A stretch of 64,000 bases of DNA from DASXRA01 sp963737425 (GCA_963737425.1 CAVTSX010000004.1:124001-188000), one strand, 5' to 3'. Shown: positions 18,814 through 27,140, counted from the stretch's first letter. Notes: generated by a model from the sequence alone, not told the origin. Translations and numbers: made by a program.

Positions 18814-19056
18814 TCAATCGGCACCGAGGGATGTCTCAGCATCGGTGAGTGGATGCTCGGAGACGAACTGCTTGGTCTGGTCGTACATGCGCGAGATATA
18901 GCTCTCGAGCTTCTCCCGCTCGACCCGCCACTGGCCGCGCCCGCCGATCTTGATGGCCTCGAGTTCGCCGGTGCGCACCAATGCGTAGGTCTGCGACGCG
19001 GAAATATTCAACACGTCTGCGACGTCGGCGAGGGTCAGGAAGCGATCGGTGGCCAA
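18814..19056 (-). CDS. small excisionase-family HTH DNA-binding protein
   Basis: An 80-residue protein with a single excisionase-type winged HTH: RFLTLADVADVLNISASQTY, then LVRTGELEAIKIGGRGQWRV and the wing helix REKLESYISRMYDQTKQFV. Such proteins (BldC-like in size) are chromosomal regulators in actinobacteria rather than phage excisionases; no integrase or att site is nearby. A TTG start at 19056 is chosen because GAAGGGA lies just upstream and the HTH follows directly; upstream frame extension is poor in structure. The target is unknown. Confidence 0.75.
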   Translation of the reverse strand: MATDRFLTLADVADVLNISASQTYALVRTGELEAIKIGGRGQWRVEREKLESYISRMYDQTKQFVSEHPLTDAETSLGAD

Positions 19057-19136
19057 GGCTACGTTTCCCTTCGACTGACCTCTACGACCTGTGGACGCTG
19101 CCAGTATGGCGCAGCAGGGTGCACTCACCGCCGACG

Positions 19137-19145
19137 TTGTCCACA
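19137..19145 (+). promoter_or_regulatory. DnaA-box sequence TTGTCCACA
   Basis: A perfect nonamer in the 166-nt gap upstream of the small HTH gene and downstream of the MFS gene. A partial inverse copy (TGTGGACGC) occurs about 45 nt to its left. Function is not shown. Confidence 0.3.
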
Positions 19146-19222
19146 GGCCGGCGGCACGACGGCCGTGGCCGGGAGGCCACAGCCGCCGCGCTGGCGTCGG
19201 GAGCTGGTGCGCGTTCGTGCAG

Positions 19223-20692
19223 TCAGCCGGTCTGGTCGGTGTTGCAGCCCGGCCGCGACGGCAGGAACACCGCAACCAGGCCGGCCGCCAGCAGACAGAG
19301 CGCCGCGTTGACGGTGACGGCGCTGCTGACCCCGCTGAGCACGTGCCGCGGAGTGGGGCCGCCGAGCGTGTCGATGCGGGCGGTTGCGATGGCGGACATG
19401 ATCGGGATCCCCATGGTGATCCCGACCTGCTGGCTCATCGTGGCCAATCCCGTCGCGAGCCCCTGCTCGGAGAGGGGCAGCCCCGACGTGGCCGTGACCA
19501 TGAAACCTACGATGGCCACCAGATTGGCGATGCCGCCGAGGAACGTGGCGACAAGCAGTAGCGCGATCCAGCCCCGGCCGTGACCGAGAAAGATCAGCGG
19601 AACGGTCGCCGCCGTCTGGGCCAGCAGGCCGCTGACGAGCGCGTTCTTCGTCCCGTGGGCGGCGATGATCTTCGGTCCGAGCAGGCCACCGATGACAGTG
19701 CCGGCGCCCAGCACGGAGAACGACAGTCCGGCCGCGAGTGGGGAGTAGCCAAGAACCCGCTGCAGGTAAAGGGTCAGCAAGAAGACCAGCGAGGTCTCGG
19801 TTGCGAATGCCAGCAGGCCCGCCAGGTTTCCCCAGGCGATGTTGCGCCGGGTCAGGATGCTCACCGGCACCAGTGGCTGCGCAACGCGCTTCTCGATCAG
19901 CACGAATGCGCCCAGCAGGAAGACGCCGATGGCCAACGGTCCATAGGCGGAGGGGGTTTCCCACGAGTTCTGTCCGGCGGAGGTCAGTCCGTACACGACG
20001 GCGAGCAGCGCCGAAGTCGCGGTCAGCGCGCCCGGGAGGTCCAGCCGCGGTCGCTCGTCCGGACGACTCTCGACGAGCACAGCGGGTGCGATCGTCAGCA
20101 CGAGTGCGCAGACGGCAACGTTGATGAAGAACGCCCAGCGCCAACTGAGTTCGTCGGTGAGAACGCCGCCGAGGATCGCCCCGGTCGTGAATCCGGCTGC
20201 CATCAACGCTCCGTTGAGCCCAAGCACTTTGGCGCGCGTCGGACCCTCCGGAAAGGAGGTGGTCAGCAGCGACAGCGCAGCCGGCGTGACCGCCGCTGTC
20301 GCAAGACCCTGCGCCACCCGCGCGGCCAGCAGCAAGCTCGGCACCGTTGCTACGCCGCCGACCAGCGATGACACCCCGAGCAGCACGATGCCGATCAGGA
20401 ACATGCGTCGCCGTCCGAACAGGTCAGCCAGCCGGCCGAAGAGCAGAGTGAACCCGGCCGCACACAAGGCGAACGAGGTCGTGATCCATTGCAGGCTCGA
20501 AAGCGAGAAGCCCACATCATTTCCGATAGCGGGCAGCGCGACGTTGAGGACCGAGAAGTCCACCGCCAAGGTGAAGCCGGCCGTCAGCAAGACGGCGAGG
20601 GTCAGCCGCTGACGGCCAGACATGCGGGCAGGCCGTGGGTCGGGCGGCGACGCGTAGACGGTCGTCTGTTCCCTCTGTTGCATGGACGGCAT
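19223..20692 (-). CDS. MFS drug/proton antiporter, DHA2 (14-TM) family
   Basis: A 489-residue transporter with about 14 hydrophobic spans. Motif A is LFGRLADLFGRRRM after TM2; VLNVALPAIGNDVG and LQWITTSFALCAAG at the N-terminus are typical of EmrB/QacA-type exporters. The start is the ATG at 20692 (MPSMQQREQ) with AAGGA upstream. It is divergent from an XRE regulator gene across a 195-nt gap containing a perfect palindrome, a usual arrangement for a repressor-controlled efflux pump. The substrate is unknown. Confidence 0.9.
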   Translation of the reverse strand: MPSMQQREQTTVYASPPDPRPARMSGRQRLTLAVLLTAGFTLAVDFSVLNVALPAIGNDVGFSLSSLQWITTSFALCAAGFTLLFGRLADLFGRRRMFLIGIVLLGVSSLVGGVATVPSLLLAARVAQGLATAAVTPAALSLLTTSFPEGPTRAKVLGLNGALMAAGFTTGAILGGVLTDELSWRWAFFINVAVCALVLTIAPAVLVESRPDERPRLDLPGALTATSALLAVVYGLTSAGQNSWETPSAYGPLAIGVFLLGAFVLIEKRVAQPLVPVSILTRRNIAWGNLAGLLAFATETSLVFLLTLYLQRVLGYSPLAAGLSFSVLGAGTVIGGLLGPKIIAAHGTKNALVSGLLAQTAATVPLIFLGHGRGWIALLLVATFLGGIANLVAIVGFMVTATSGLPLSEQGLATGLATMSQQVGITMGIPIMSAIATARIDTLGGPTPRHVLSGVSSAVTVNAALCLLAAGLVAVFLPSRPGCNTDQTG

Positions 20693-20805
20693 GGGAGTTC
20701 CTTCCAGTTCCTTCCGATTCCTATCGAGCGTCGGAGGCGACGGTGCTTCCGCCGGCCACCGAGCTTTCGGCGGTGGACGGTTGTTAGCCAGGCCTCTGCT
20801 GCCCA

Positions 20806-20837
20806 TAGGCGGGCCGTGCCTAGGCACGGCCCGCCTA
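20806..20837. promoter_or_regulatory. perfect 32-bp palindrome, probable operator
   Basis: TAGGCGGGCCGTGCC is followed directly, around a TA centre, by its exact reverse complement ending at 20837. It lies between the divergent MFS gene (start 20692) and the XRE regulator gene (start 20888). A perfect palindrome in this place suits an operator for the regulator encoded next door; as RNA it would also form a strong hairpin in the leader of either gene. Confidence 0.6.
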
Positions 20838-20887
20838 GCACTCCCATGGACAGGCAGCGGGCCGGCGGCAGCGGCGACAATGGCGTG

Positions 20888-21826
20888 ATGAGCCAGTCCG
20901 AGCAGGCCGACGCCGGGGCGTTGGGCGAGTTTCTGCGAAGTCGTCGAAGCCGACTGACCCCCGAAGCGGTGGGCATCATTTCCTACGGCGTGCGGCGGGT
21001 CCCTGGGCTTCGTCGCGAAGAACTCGCGCAGCTTGCCGGCGTCAGCGCCACCTACTACACGCGGCTGGAACAGGGGCAGAGCATCAACGCCTCGGAGTCG
21101 GTCGTCGAGGCGATAGCGCGCGCGCTCGGCCTGGACGACGACGAACGGGCGCACCTGCACGACCTCGCCCGGCCGAGGCCGGCCAAGCAACGGCGCCAGC
21201 CACGTCCGGACGCGGCCGGCCGCAGCACGGTGCGCCTGATCGAGGCGATGCCGGACGTGCCCGCCGTCGTGCTCGGCCGCCGCAGCGAGGTTCTCGCGTG
21301 GAACGAACTCGGACACCTACTGCTCGCGGGCCACCTCGACTTCGACTCGCCGGGCCGACCGGCCGATCGGCCGAACCTCACCCGCATGCTGTTCCTCGAC
21401 TCGCACACTCGCGAGCTCTACGCCCGCTGGGACGAGGAGGCCGCGCGGGCCGTTGCCTCGTTACGGTTGGTGGCCGGACGTTTTCGGGAGGACCGCGAGC
21501 TTGCCGAACTGATCGGCGAGCTGTCGGTGAAGAGCGACGAATTTGCGCGGCTGTGGTCCAGGCATCCGGTTCAGAACTGCGTGTCCGGGTTGAAGCATCT
21601 GCACCACCCCGAGGTCGGCGACCTCGACCTCGAGTTCCTGGCGCTGCAGCTGCCCGATGACTCCGGGCACCGCCTCATGACCTACACGGCGGTTGCCGAG
21701 ACACCGTCGGCGACTGCCCTTCGCCTGCTCGGGGTGCGGGTGCAGTCCCGCGCGCGCGTGCCCGATGCGTGCCCCGCGCACAGCGAGGCAGGCGGCACTG
21801 TAGGCAGACACCCACGACCGAGCTGA
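20888..21826 (+). CDS. XRE-family regulator with MmyB-like ligand-binding domain
   Basis: A 312-residue regulator. The N-terminal XRE HTH covers about residues 10-75 (GEFLRSRRSRLTPEAVG, VPGLRREELAQLAGVSATYY, RLEQGQSINAS) and the rest is an MmyB-like domain (AVVLGRRSEVLAWNELGHLL, VASLRLVAGRFREDRELAEL, SDEFARLWSRHPV). MmyB relatives bind fatty acids or other hydrophobic ligands in known cases. It faces the MFS exporter and probably represses it through the palindrome at 20806-20837. ATG 20888 is used; a GTG immediately before it is in frame. Confidence 0.87.
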   Translation: MSQSEQADAGALGEFLRSRRSRLTPEAVGIISYGVRRVPGLRREELAQLAGVSATYYTRLEQGQSINASESVVEAIARALGLDDDERAHLHDLARPRPAKQRRQPRPDAAGRSTVRLIEAMPDVPAVVLGRRSEVLAWNELGHLLLAGHLDFDSPGRPADRPNLTRMLFLDSHTRELYARWDEEAARAVASLRLVAGRFREDRELAELIGELSVKSDEFARLWSRHPVQNCVSGLKHLHHPEVGDLDLEFLALQLPDDSGHRLMTYTAVAETPSATALRLLGVRVQSRARVPDACPAHSEAGGTVGRHPRPS

Positions 21827-21842
21827 CTCGGCGCCGCGCGAG

Positions 21843-21851
21843 TTGTCCACA
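21843..21851 (+). promoter_or_regulatory. DnaA-box sequence TTGTCCACA
   Basis: A perfect nonamer in the 76-nt gap between the XRE regulator and the SAF/CpaE unit, about 40 nt before a probable -10 element. Function is not shown. Confidence 0.3.
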
Positions 21852-21890
21852 GATGGCAGACGTCGCCTGCCGTGACGCTCTGAGGTTAAG

Positions 21891-21896
21891 TACGCT
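21891..21896 (+). promoter_or_regulatory. -10 element for the SAF/CpaE-like operon
   Basis: TACGCT fits TANNNT and lies exactly 6 nt before the GTG at 21903, the spacing expected for a leaderless transcript starting with that GTG. Confidence 0.45.
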
Positions 21897-21902
21897 CGGC
21901 GC

Positions 21903-21983
21903 GTGCTCGGACGATTCCCGGCTTTACTGGCCGTTCCTATCATTCTGGTCGCAGGCATCGACCAGGCCCGGTCTGCTCTATGA
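21903..21983 (+). CDS. 26-residue hydrophobic micro-ORF leading the SAF gene
   Basis: A GTG-started ORF of 26 codons encodes one hydrophobic stretch (FPALLAVPIILVAGI) and ends in an ATGA overlap with the SAF-domain gene. It follows a -10 element at leaderless spacing and has no Shine-Dalgarno. It could be a small membrane peptide or a translated leader that couples initiation of the SAF gene. No family is recognised. Confidence 0.4.
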   Translation: MLGRFPALLAVPIILVAGIDQARSAL

Positions 21984-22663
21984 CCACGACATCTCCCACG
22001 GCACGCCGGGTCAAGACACCCAACTGGTTCGACCTTCGGCTGGTTGCCGGAGTTCTGCTCGTCATCGGTTCGATGGTGGCGGGAGCGGTCACGATCGCCT
22101 CCGCGGACTCCAGCAAGCGGGTGTGGGCTGCTACCCGTGACCTTGCGCCCGGCACCGTGCTCACCGCCGACGACGTGAAGGCGATCAAGGTGCGCCTGCC
22201 GAGCCAGGCCCTCTACTTTCCGACCGACAGCAACGGCAGCCAGGATGAGGTGGTCGGCAAGACGGTCGCAAGCCAGCTGTTCGGCGGGCAGCCACTGCTG
22301 CGGCCCGCCCTGCAGCAGACGGTGCCGGCCACGACGCTCACCGTGCCGCTGACCAGCGATCGAGCGCCGCGCATCGTCCGCGGGCAGCGCATCGAATTGT
22401 GGCTGTCCAGCAAGACATGTCGCGCGAGTGTCGTGTTGCCGAGCGTGACCGTGCAGGACGTGCAGAGCAGCAGTGGTGGGGCGTTCGGCACCAGCAGCGC
22501 TGAGAACGTCGTCATCCGCGTGCGGGCGCGGGACGCCGCTCGCATCGTGACCGCCCTCGGCCTTGACGGCACGGTTATCCGGGCCGGGCTGCTCAGCGGC
22601 AACCCTGATCCGGCGGAAGGCGGCGCGCTCGACGACCTCGAGCATTGCGGCGTGAGCTCATGA
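21980..22663 (+). CDS. SAF-domain (CpaB/RcpC-like) membrane protein
   Basis: A 227-residue protein with one N-terminal TM segment (LVAGVLLVIGSMVAGAVTIA) followed by a SAF domain (VWAATRDLAPGTVLTADDVK ... GGQPLLRPALQ) and a RcpC-like beta domain (VPLTSDRAPRIVRGQRIELW, VQDVQ). CpaB/RcpC proteins help assemble Flp/Tad pili at the envelope. Its start overlaps the micro-ORF and its stop overlaps the CpaE-like gene. No pilin, prepilin peptidase, CpaF or TadBC is present in the window, so a pilus role is uncertain. Confidence 0.8.
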   Translation: MTTTSPTARRVKTPNWFDLRLVAGVLLVIGSMVAGAVTIASADSSKRVWAATRDLAPGTVLTADDVKAIKVRLPSQALYFPTDSNGSQDEVVGKTVASQLFGGQPLLRPALQQTVPATTLTVPLTSDRAPRIVRGQRIELWLSSKTCRASVVLPSVTVQDVQSSSGGAFGTSSAENVVIRVRARDAARIVTALGLDGTVIRAGLLSGNPDPAEGGALDDLEHCGVSS

Positions 22664-23958
22664 AGCTGCCGGTGCTCACTGCGGCCGAGGGCGCGGGCTG
22701 GGAAGCGGGTCTCGTCGTCGCGCTCGAACGCGGCGATCACGGCGTAGCCGTTGTGCGCCGATGCGTCGACGTGGTCGATCTGCTGGCTGTCGCGGCGGCC
22801 GGACAGGCTCGCGCCGCGCTGGTGGCCGCCGCCCTGCGCCGCTTGGACGCCGATGCCGTCGACCGACTCGTCGCCGCCGGGGTGATGCCGGTCGGCGTGG
22901 TACGCCGCGGCGACACCGCCGCGGAAGATCGCCTGCGGGCGATCGGTGTGCAGCATCTCGTCCCGGACGATGCCGAGCCGAGCGTCGTGGCGTCCGTGAT
23001 CGCGCAGGCCGTTGCGGTCGACGACGGCAGCGGTCGTCCCCGTCCACTGCGTACCTTCGGCGACCCTGCGGCGGCGACGTCTCAGGTCATCCCGCCGACC
23101 GGCACGCCCGCGGGCGCGCCGCCGCCTCGTCGCCGCGGCTCGGTGGTGGCTGTGTGGGGGCCGACGGGCGCGCCAGGTCGCACCACCGTGGCGGTCACCC
23201 TGGCCGACGAGTTGGCGCGGCTCGGATGCACGAGTCTGCTGGTCGACGCCGATGTCTACGGCGGCGTGATCGCGGCGATCCTGGGTCTGCTCGACGAGTC
23301 GCCCGGCGTGGCCGCTGCCTGCCGGCAGGCCTCCTCGAGCAGGCTCGACGCGGCGGCGCTTGCCGGATTGTGCTGGCAGCTTGCCCCGACCCTGCGGGTG
23401 CTGACCGGAATCCCGCGTGCCGAGCGGTGGCCGGAGCTGCGTACGGCTGCCGTCGAGTCGGTGCTGGTCGCGGCCCGCGGCCTGGCCGACTTCACCGTCG
23501 TCGACTGCGGCTTTTCTCTCGAGTCAGACGAGGAGCTCTCTTACGACACGCTCGCCCCGCGGCGCAACGGGGCGACCCTGGCCGTGCTCGATGCAGCCGA
23601 CGTCATCCTCGCCGTGGGCGCCGCGGATCCGATCGGCCTGCAGCGGCTGGTCCGTGGACTGGCCGAGCTGCGCGACGCCGAGATCGCGGCTCCGATCTGG
23701 GTGGTGCTGAACAAGGTGCGCCGCGGAGTCGTCCCGGGCGATCCACGCGCCGAACTGAGCGCGGCCCTTGATCGGTTCGCCGGCCGGCAACCGGCCGCGT
23801 TGCTGCCCTTCGACGGCGACTCCCTCGACGCAGCGCTCGCCGTCGGCAAGACACTCGGCGAGGTCCGGCCCGCCAGTCCGCTGCGGCAGGCGACCACCGA
23901 GCTAGCGGCCGGGCTGGCGGGAATCCCGCTGACCCGGAATCGGCGCCGCCGCGCCTGA
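22660..23958 (+). CDS. CpaE-like P-loop ATPase (MinD/ParA superfamily)
   Basis: A 432-residue protein with a receiver-like N-terminal region of about 130 residues, a Pro/Ala linker, and a MinD/ParA-type ATPase domain from about residue 160. The nucleotide loop reads VWGPTGAPGRTTVAVTLADE: the signature Lys of KGG is missing and the P-loop Lys is Arg, so ATPase activity may be weak or altered. DADVYGGVIAAILGL and FTVVDCGFSLE follow as switch-like motifs. CpaE proteins localise Tad pilus machinery. It is co-translated with the SAF gene. Confidence 0.75.
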   Translation: MKLPVLTAAEGAGWEAGLVVALERGDHGVAVVRRCVDVVDLLAVAAAGQARAALVAAALRRLDADAVDRLVAAGVMPVGVVRRGDTAAEDRLRAIGVQHLVPDDAEPSVVASVIAQAVAVDDGSGRPRPLRTFGDPAAATSQVIPPTGTPAGAPPPRRRGSVVAVWGPTGAPGRTTVAVTLADELARLGCTSLLVDADVYGGVIAAILGLLDESPGVAAACRQASSSRLDAAALAGLCWQLAPTLRVLTGIPRAERWPELRTAAVESVLVAARGLADFTVVDCGFSLESDEELSYDTLAPRRNGATLAVLDAADVILAVGAADPIGLQRLVRGLAELRDAEIAAPIWVVLNKVRRGVVPGDPRAELSAALDRFAGRQPAALLPFDGDSLDAALAVGKTLGEVRPASPLRQATTELAAGLAGIPLTRNRRRRA

Positions 23959-24133
23959 GATCGTGCGGGTTCCGTGGTCCGCAAAGGGTGCCATGGGCGC
24001 TTCCGGGATGCCGCTATTCGGGCGCAGTTTCGCCCGCCCGGGACATCTGGGTTCGCGGCATGTCACGATGCATGGTCTGCGCGTGAGATCGCGCGACAAT
24101 GGTGGGTGAGCGCCCAGCGAGGAGCCTGACCTG

Positions 24134-25558
24134 ATGACCGACCGGCTTTCGGCCTTGGATGTGTCCTTCCTGTACCTGGAAGGGCGCACGACGCCGATGC
24201 ACGTCGGCGGCCTGGCGATCTTCGAACCGCCGGCCGAAGGGTTCGACTACGAACGGCTCGTCGACCTGATCGAGGAGCGCATATCGCTCGTGCCCCGCTA
24301 TCGGCAGAAGGTGCGCCTCGTGCCGGGGCACATCGCAAATCCGGTGTGGGTCGACGATTCGGACTTCGACATCACTTACCACGTACGGCGCTCGGCGCTT
24401 CCACGTCCGGGTTCGGATGACCAGCTGCACGAGTTCTGCGCCCGGATCCAGTCCCGGCCGCTGGACCGCAACCGGCCCTTATGGGAGATGTACCTGGTCG
24501 AGGGCCTCGAGCAGGGGCGATTTGCGATCATCACGAAGTCACACCATGCGATGGTCGACGGCATCAGCGCGATCGACATCGGACACGTGATTCTCGATGT
24601 CGCACCGACTCCGCGCGAAGTTCCCGACGACCTGTGGATGCCGGAGCCCGAGCCGAGCCGCGTGCAGCTTGTCACCGGCGCGGTCTCGGAGATGGTGCAG
24701 CGGCCAAGCGCGGTGTTCGACATGGTTCGGCTTGGTCTGCACGATCTGCGGTCCACGGTCCGGCGAGCGTTCCACGCCGTGGAAGGCATCGCCTCAGCCG
24801 CCCGGGCGGCCGTCAAGCCCGCGCCGTCCTCGCCGCTGAATGCATCGATCGGCGAGCAGCGGCGCTTCGCCGTAGCCCGCACGTCCCTCGACGACTACAA
24901 ACTCGTGCGCAAGGAGCATGGCGGCACGATCAATGACGTCGTGCTCGCCACGGTCGCCGGCGCCTTGCGTGGTTGGCTGCTGTTCCGCGGCGAGTCAGTG
25001 ACTCCCGCGACGACCGTCCGGGCGATGGTGCCGGTCAGCGTTCGCGCCGACGCCGAGGCGGGCGCGCTGGGCAACCGGGTGTCGGCCGTGTTCGTCGATC
25101 TGCCGGTGGGCGAGGCCAGCGCGGTCATGCGTCTGTCGCAGGTCAGTTACGCGATGAAGGGCCACAAGGAGTCCGGCCAATCCGTCGGCGCCGACGCGCT
25201 GGTCGCCCTGTCGGGCTTCGCGCCCCCGACCTTGCACGCAATGGGCGCGCGCGTGGCCAACGGCCTGACCCGCCGCCTGTTCAACCTGGTCGTGACGAAC
25301 GTGCCTGGGCCGCAGATTCCTCTTTATGCGGCTGGAGCAAAGCTGCTCGAGATGTACCCGGTCGTTCCGCTGGCCATCGGGCAGGCGGTGAGCATCGGCC
25401 TGACGTCATACGACGGGGGCGTCTACTTCGGCCTGAACGCCGACCGCGACGCGATGTCGGACGTCGGCGTGCTGGCCGGTTTGATCGAGGAGTCCCTCGC
25501 CGAACTGGTCGCGGCCAGCGCCGGTTCCGCGCACCGCCGCGCTCCGGCCGAAGGCTGA
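24134..25558 (+). CDS. wax ester synthase/diacylglycerol acyltransferase (WS/DGAT)
   Basis: A 474-residue acyl-CoA:alcohol or diacylglycerol acyltransferase making storage lipids at the membrane. The active-site motif HHAMVDG is at 137-143, with PLWEMYLVEGL before it; NDVVLATVAGALRGWL and VVTNVPGPQIPLYAAG are further family marks. The length is standard. AGGAG lies 10 nt before the ATG. It is followed after 41 nt by a patatin-like gene, so synthesis and turnover of neutral lipids may be linked. Confidence 0.93.
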   Translation: MTDRLSALDVSFLYLEGRTTPMHVGGLAIFEPPAEGFDYERLVDLIEERISLVPRYRQKVRLVPGHIANPVWVDDSDFDITYHVRRSALPRPGSDDQLHEFCARIQSRPLDRNRPLWEMYLVEGLEQGRFAIITKSHHAMVDGISAIDIGHVILDVAPTPREVPDDLWMPEPEPSRVQLVTGAVSEMVQRPSAVFDMVRLGLHDLRSTVRRAFHAVEGIASAARAAVKPAPSSPLNASIGEQRRFAVARTSLDDYKLVRKEHGGTINDVVLATVAGALRGWLLFRGESVTPATTVRAMVPVSVRADAEAGALGNRVSAVFVDLPVGEASAVMRLSQVSYAMKGHKESGQSVGADALVALSGFAPPTLHAMGARVANGLTRRLFNLVVTNVPGPQIPLYAAGAKLLEMYPVVPLAIGQAVSIGLTSYDGGVYFGLNADRDAMSDVGVLAGLIEESLAELVAASAGSAHRRAPAEG

Positions 25559-25599
25559 AGCGACGGCACCGTGGCAGCGCCCAGCCGGAGAGTCTCGCC

Positions 25600-26646
25600 G
25601 TGAGCGAAGCGGCGGATATCGAGGCGCCTGCGCCGGGCGAAGGGCAGCAGGCTGCTCCGCGGCGCGCAATCGTGCTGGGCAGCGGCGGGGTTCTGGGATT
25701 TGCCTGGACGGTGGGCGCGCTGGCCGCCTTCGAGGCCGAGGCGCGAGTCGACGCTCGTTCGGCTGATCTGGTCGTGGGCACGTCGGCCGGATCGGTTGCC
25801 GCAGCGCTGCTCTCGTGCGGTGTGTCGGTCGACGAGATCCGCAGGCACCACCAGGGTGTGCCGGCGCCTACGGATCCACCCATCGCGTTCGACTACGACC
25901 TCGACACCGGCGGCGCTCTGCCGTTGCGGCCGAGGCTTCGCCCGGGCTCGCCGCGGTTGCTGTTCGATGCCGTGCGCCATCCTCGGCAGTCGCGCGCGAT
26001 CGTCGCGCTGGCCGGCGCGCTGCCGGCCGGGCGGGGCACACTGGCCCCGGTGCGGCGGCTGATCGATGCCGTGACAGCCAGCAGTTCGCTCGGCGACGAC
26101 TGGCCCTCCCAGCCGCGCACCTGGATCGTTGCGACGGACTACCGCACCGGGCGACGGGTGGTGTTCGGCCGCGACGTTCTTGCCCCGCTGCCGGACGCCG
26201 TCGTGGCGTCGTGCGCGATCCCGGCGTGGTACCCGCCGGTCGCCATCGATGGGCGGTCCTATATCGATGGCGGCGCCGTCTCGAACGCATCCGTCGATCT
26301 GGTCGCGGACGCGGGCGTCGACGAACTGTACGTCTTCGCGCCGATGGCATCAGTCGAGCGAGACCGGCCGATCTCTCCTGCGTCGCGGATCGAGCGTGCG
26401 GTTCGCCGTGCGATCACCCGTGGCATCATCGCCGACCTCGACGCGCTACGCGCTCGTAGTGTTCGCGTCATCTTTGTTACGCCCGGGCCTGAGGATCTCA
26501 TGGTGATCGGGGCCAATATGATGAATCCGCGGCGGCGCCTCGAGGTGCTCGAGACCGCCATGCGCACGGCGGCGATACAGCTGCGAGTACAGCTCGCGGC
26601 GCGCTCGCGCGGCAATCGCCGAGCCGGCGGGCAGTCTCCGTCGTGA
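25600..26646 (+). CDS. patatin-like phospholipase
   Basis: A 348-residue Ser-Asp dyad lipid hydrolase. The oxyanion loop is VLGSGGVLGFAW, the nucleophile elbow GTSAG (Ser62) and the catalytic Asp lies in DGG (Asp223). The GTG at 25600 (VSEAADIEAP) has GGAGAG upstream and starts just before the domain; the same frame is open far upstream only as a shadow of the acyltransferase gene. It probably acts on storage or membrane lipids together with the WS/DGAT enzyme. The stop overlaps the next start (GTGA). Confidence 0.88.
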   Translation: MSEAADIEAPAPGEGQQAAPRRAIVLGSGGVLGFAWTVGALAAFEAEARVDARSADLVVGTSAGSVAAALLSCGVSVDEIRRHHQGVPAPTDPPIAFDYDLDTGGALPLRPRLRPGSPRLLFDAVRHPRQSRAIVALAGALPAGRGTLAPVRRLIDAVTASSSLGDDWPSQPRTWIVATDYRTGRRVVFGRDVLAPLPDAVVASCAIPAWYPPVAIDGRSYIDGGAVSNASVDLVADAGVDELYVFAPMASVERDRPISPASRIERAVRRAITRGIIADLDALRARSVRVIFVTPGPEDLMVIGANMMNPRRRLEVLETAMRTAAIQLRVQLAARSRGNRRAGGQSPS

Positions 26647-27140
26647 GGGTTTACCTACCGGCGACGACGTCGGTGCTCGGCCGGCTGGTCGACGAGCAGC
26701 CGGTCGGGCCAGCGCCGATCACCGCATTCGCGGTGACGCCCGGTCTTCGGGAGTGGTACGTCGACGACGACCTCGAGGAGCTGGAGTACGCCGCCATGCT
26801 GGACGCGTCACGCGCCTCCCTGCGTTTGCTCTCAGCCGATCCGTCGGCGGCTTCTCGCCGCGTGGTTCTGGCCGCGGATGTGCCCGACGAGCTGGTTACG
26901 GTTCGCGACGATCTCGACCGGGGCGTCGTGCGCCTCGCCCAGCCGGTGACGCTGCGGCAGGTGGTCTCGGCGCACGTCGATGACTCCTCGGCGGAGCAGG
27001 CGGTCATTGCCGCAGCGGCCGCGATCGATGGAGCCGACCTCGGTGACGTGGGCGCCCAGGACGTCGTCGACGATGCCGAGGCGTTCGAGCTCGCCTGGTA
27101 TGCCACCCAGGAGATTCCAGCGCTGCTGAAGCTGCTATAG
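26643..27140 (+). CDS. DUF6912-family conserved hypothetical
   Basis: A 165-residue acidic protein starting MRVYLPATTSVLGRLV, the opening I associate with the actinobacterial DUF6912 family. Other features are FAVTPGLREWYVDDDLEELE, RVVLAADVPDELV and a C-terminal EAFELAWYATQEIPALLKLL. Function is unknown. It is coupled to the patatin gene by a GTGA overlap and is probably cytosolic. Confidence 0.7.
   Translation: MRVYLPATTSVLGRLVDEQPVGPAPITAFAVTPGLREWYVDDDLEELEYAAMLDASRASLRLLSADPSAASRRVVLAADVPDELVTVRDDLDRGVVRLAQPVTLRQVVSAHVDDSSAEQAVIAAAAAIDGADLGDVGAQDVVDDAEAFELAWYATQEIPALLKLL

Noticed and set aside
18814..19056. Prophage or integrative element marked by an excisionase-like gene
   Set aside because: No integrase, att repeats, tRNA or phage genes; the HTH type is common in chromosomal actinobacterial regulators.
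21980..23958. Complete Tad pilus locus
   Set aside because: Only CpaB-like and CpaE-like proteins are present; no pilin, CpaF, TadB or TadC gene is in the window.
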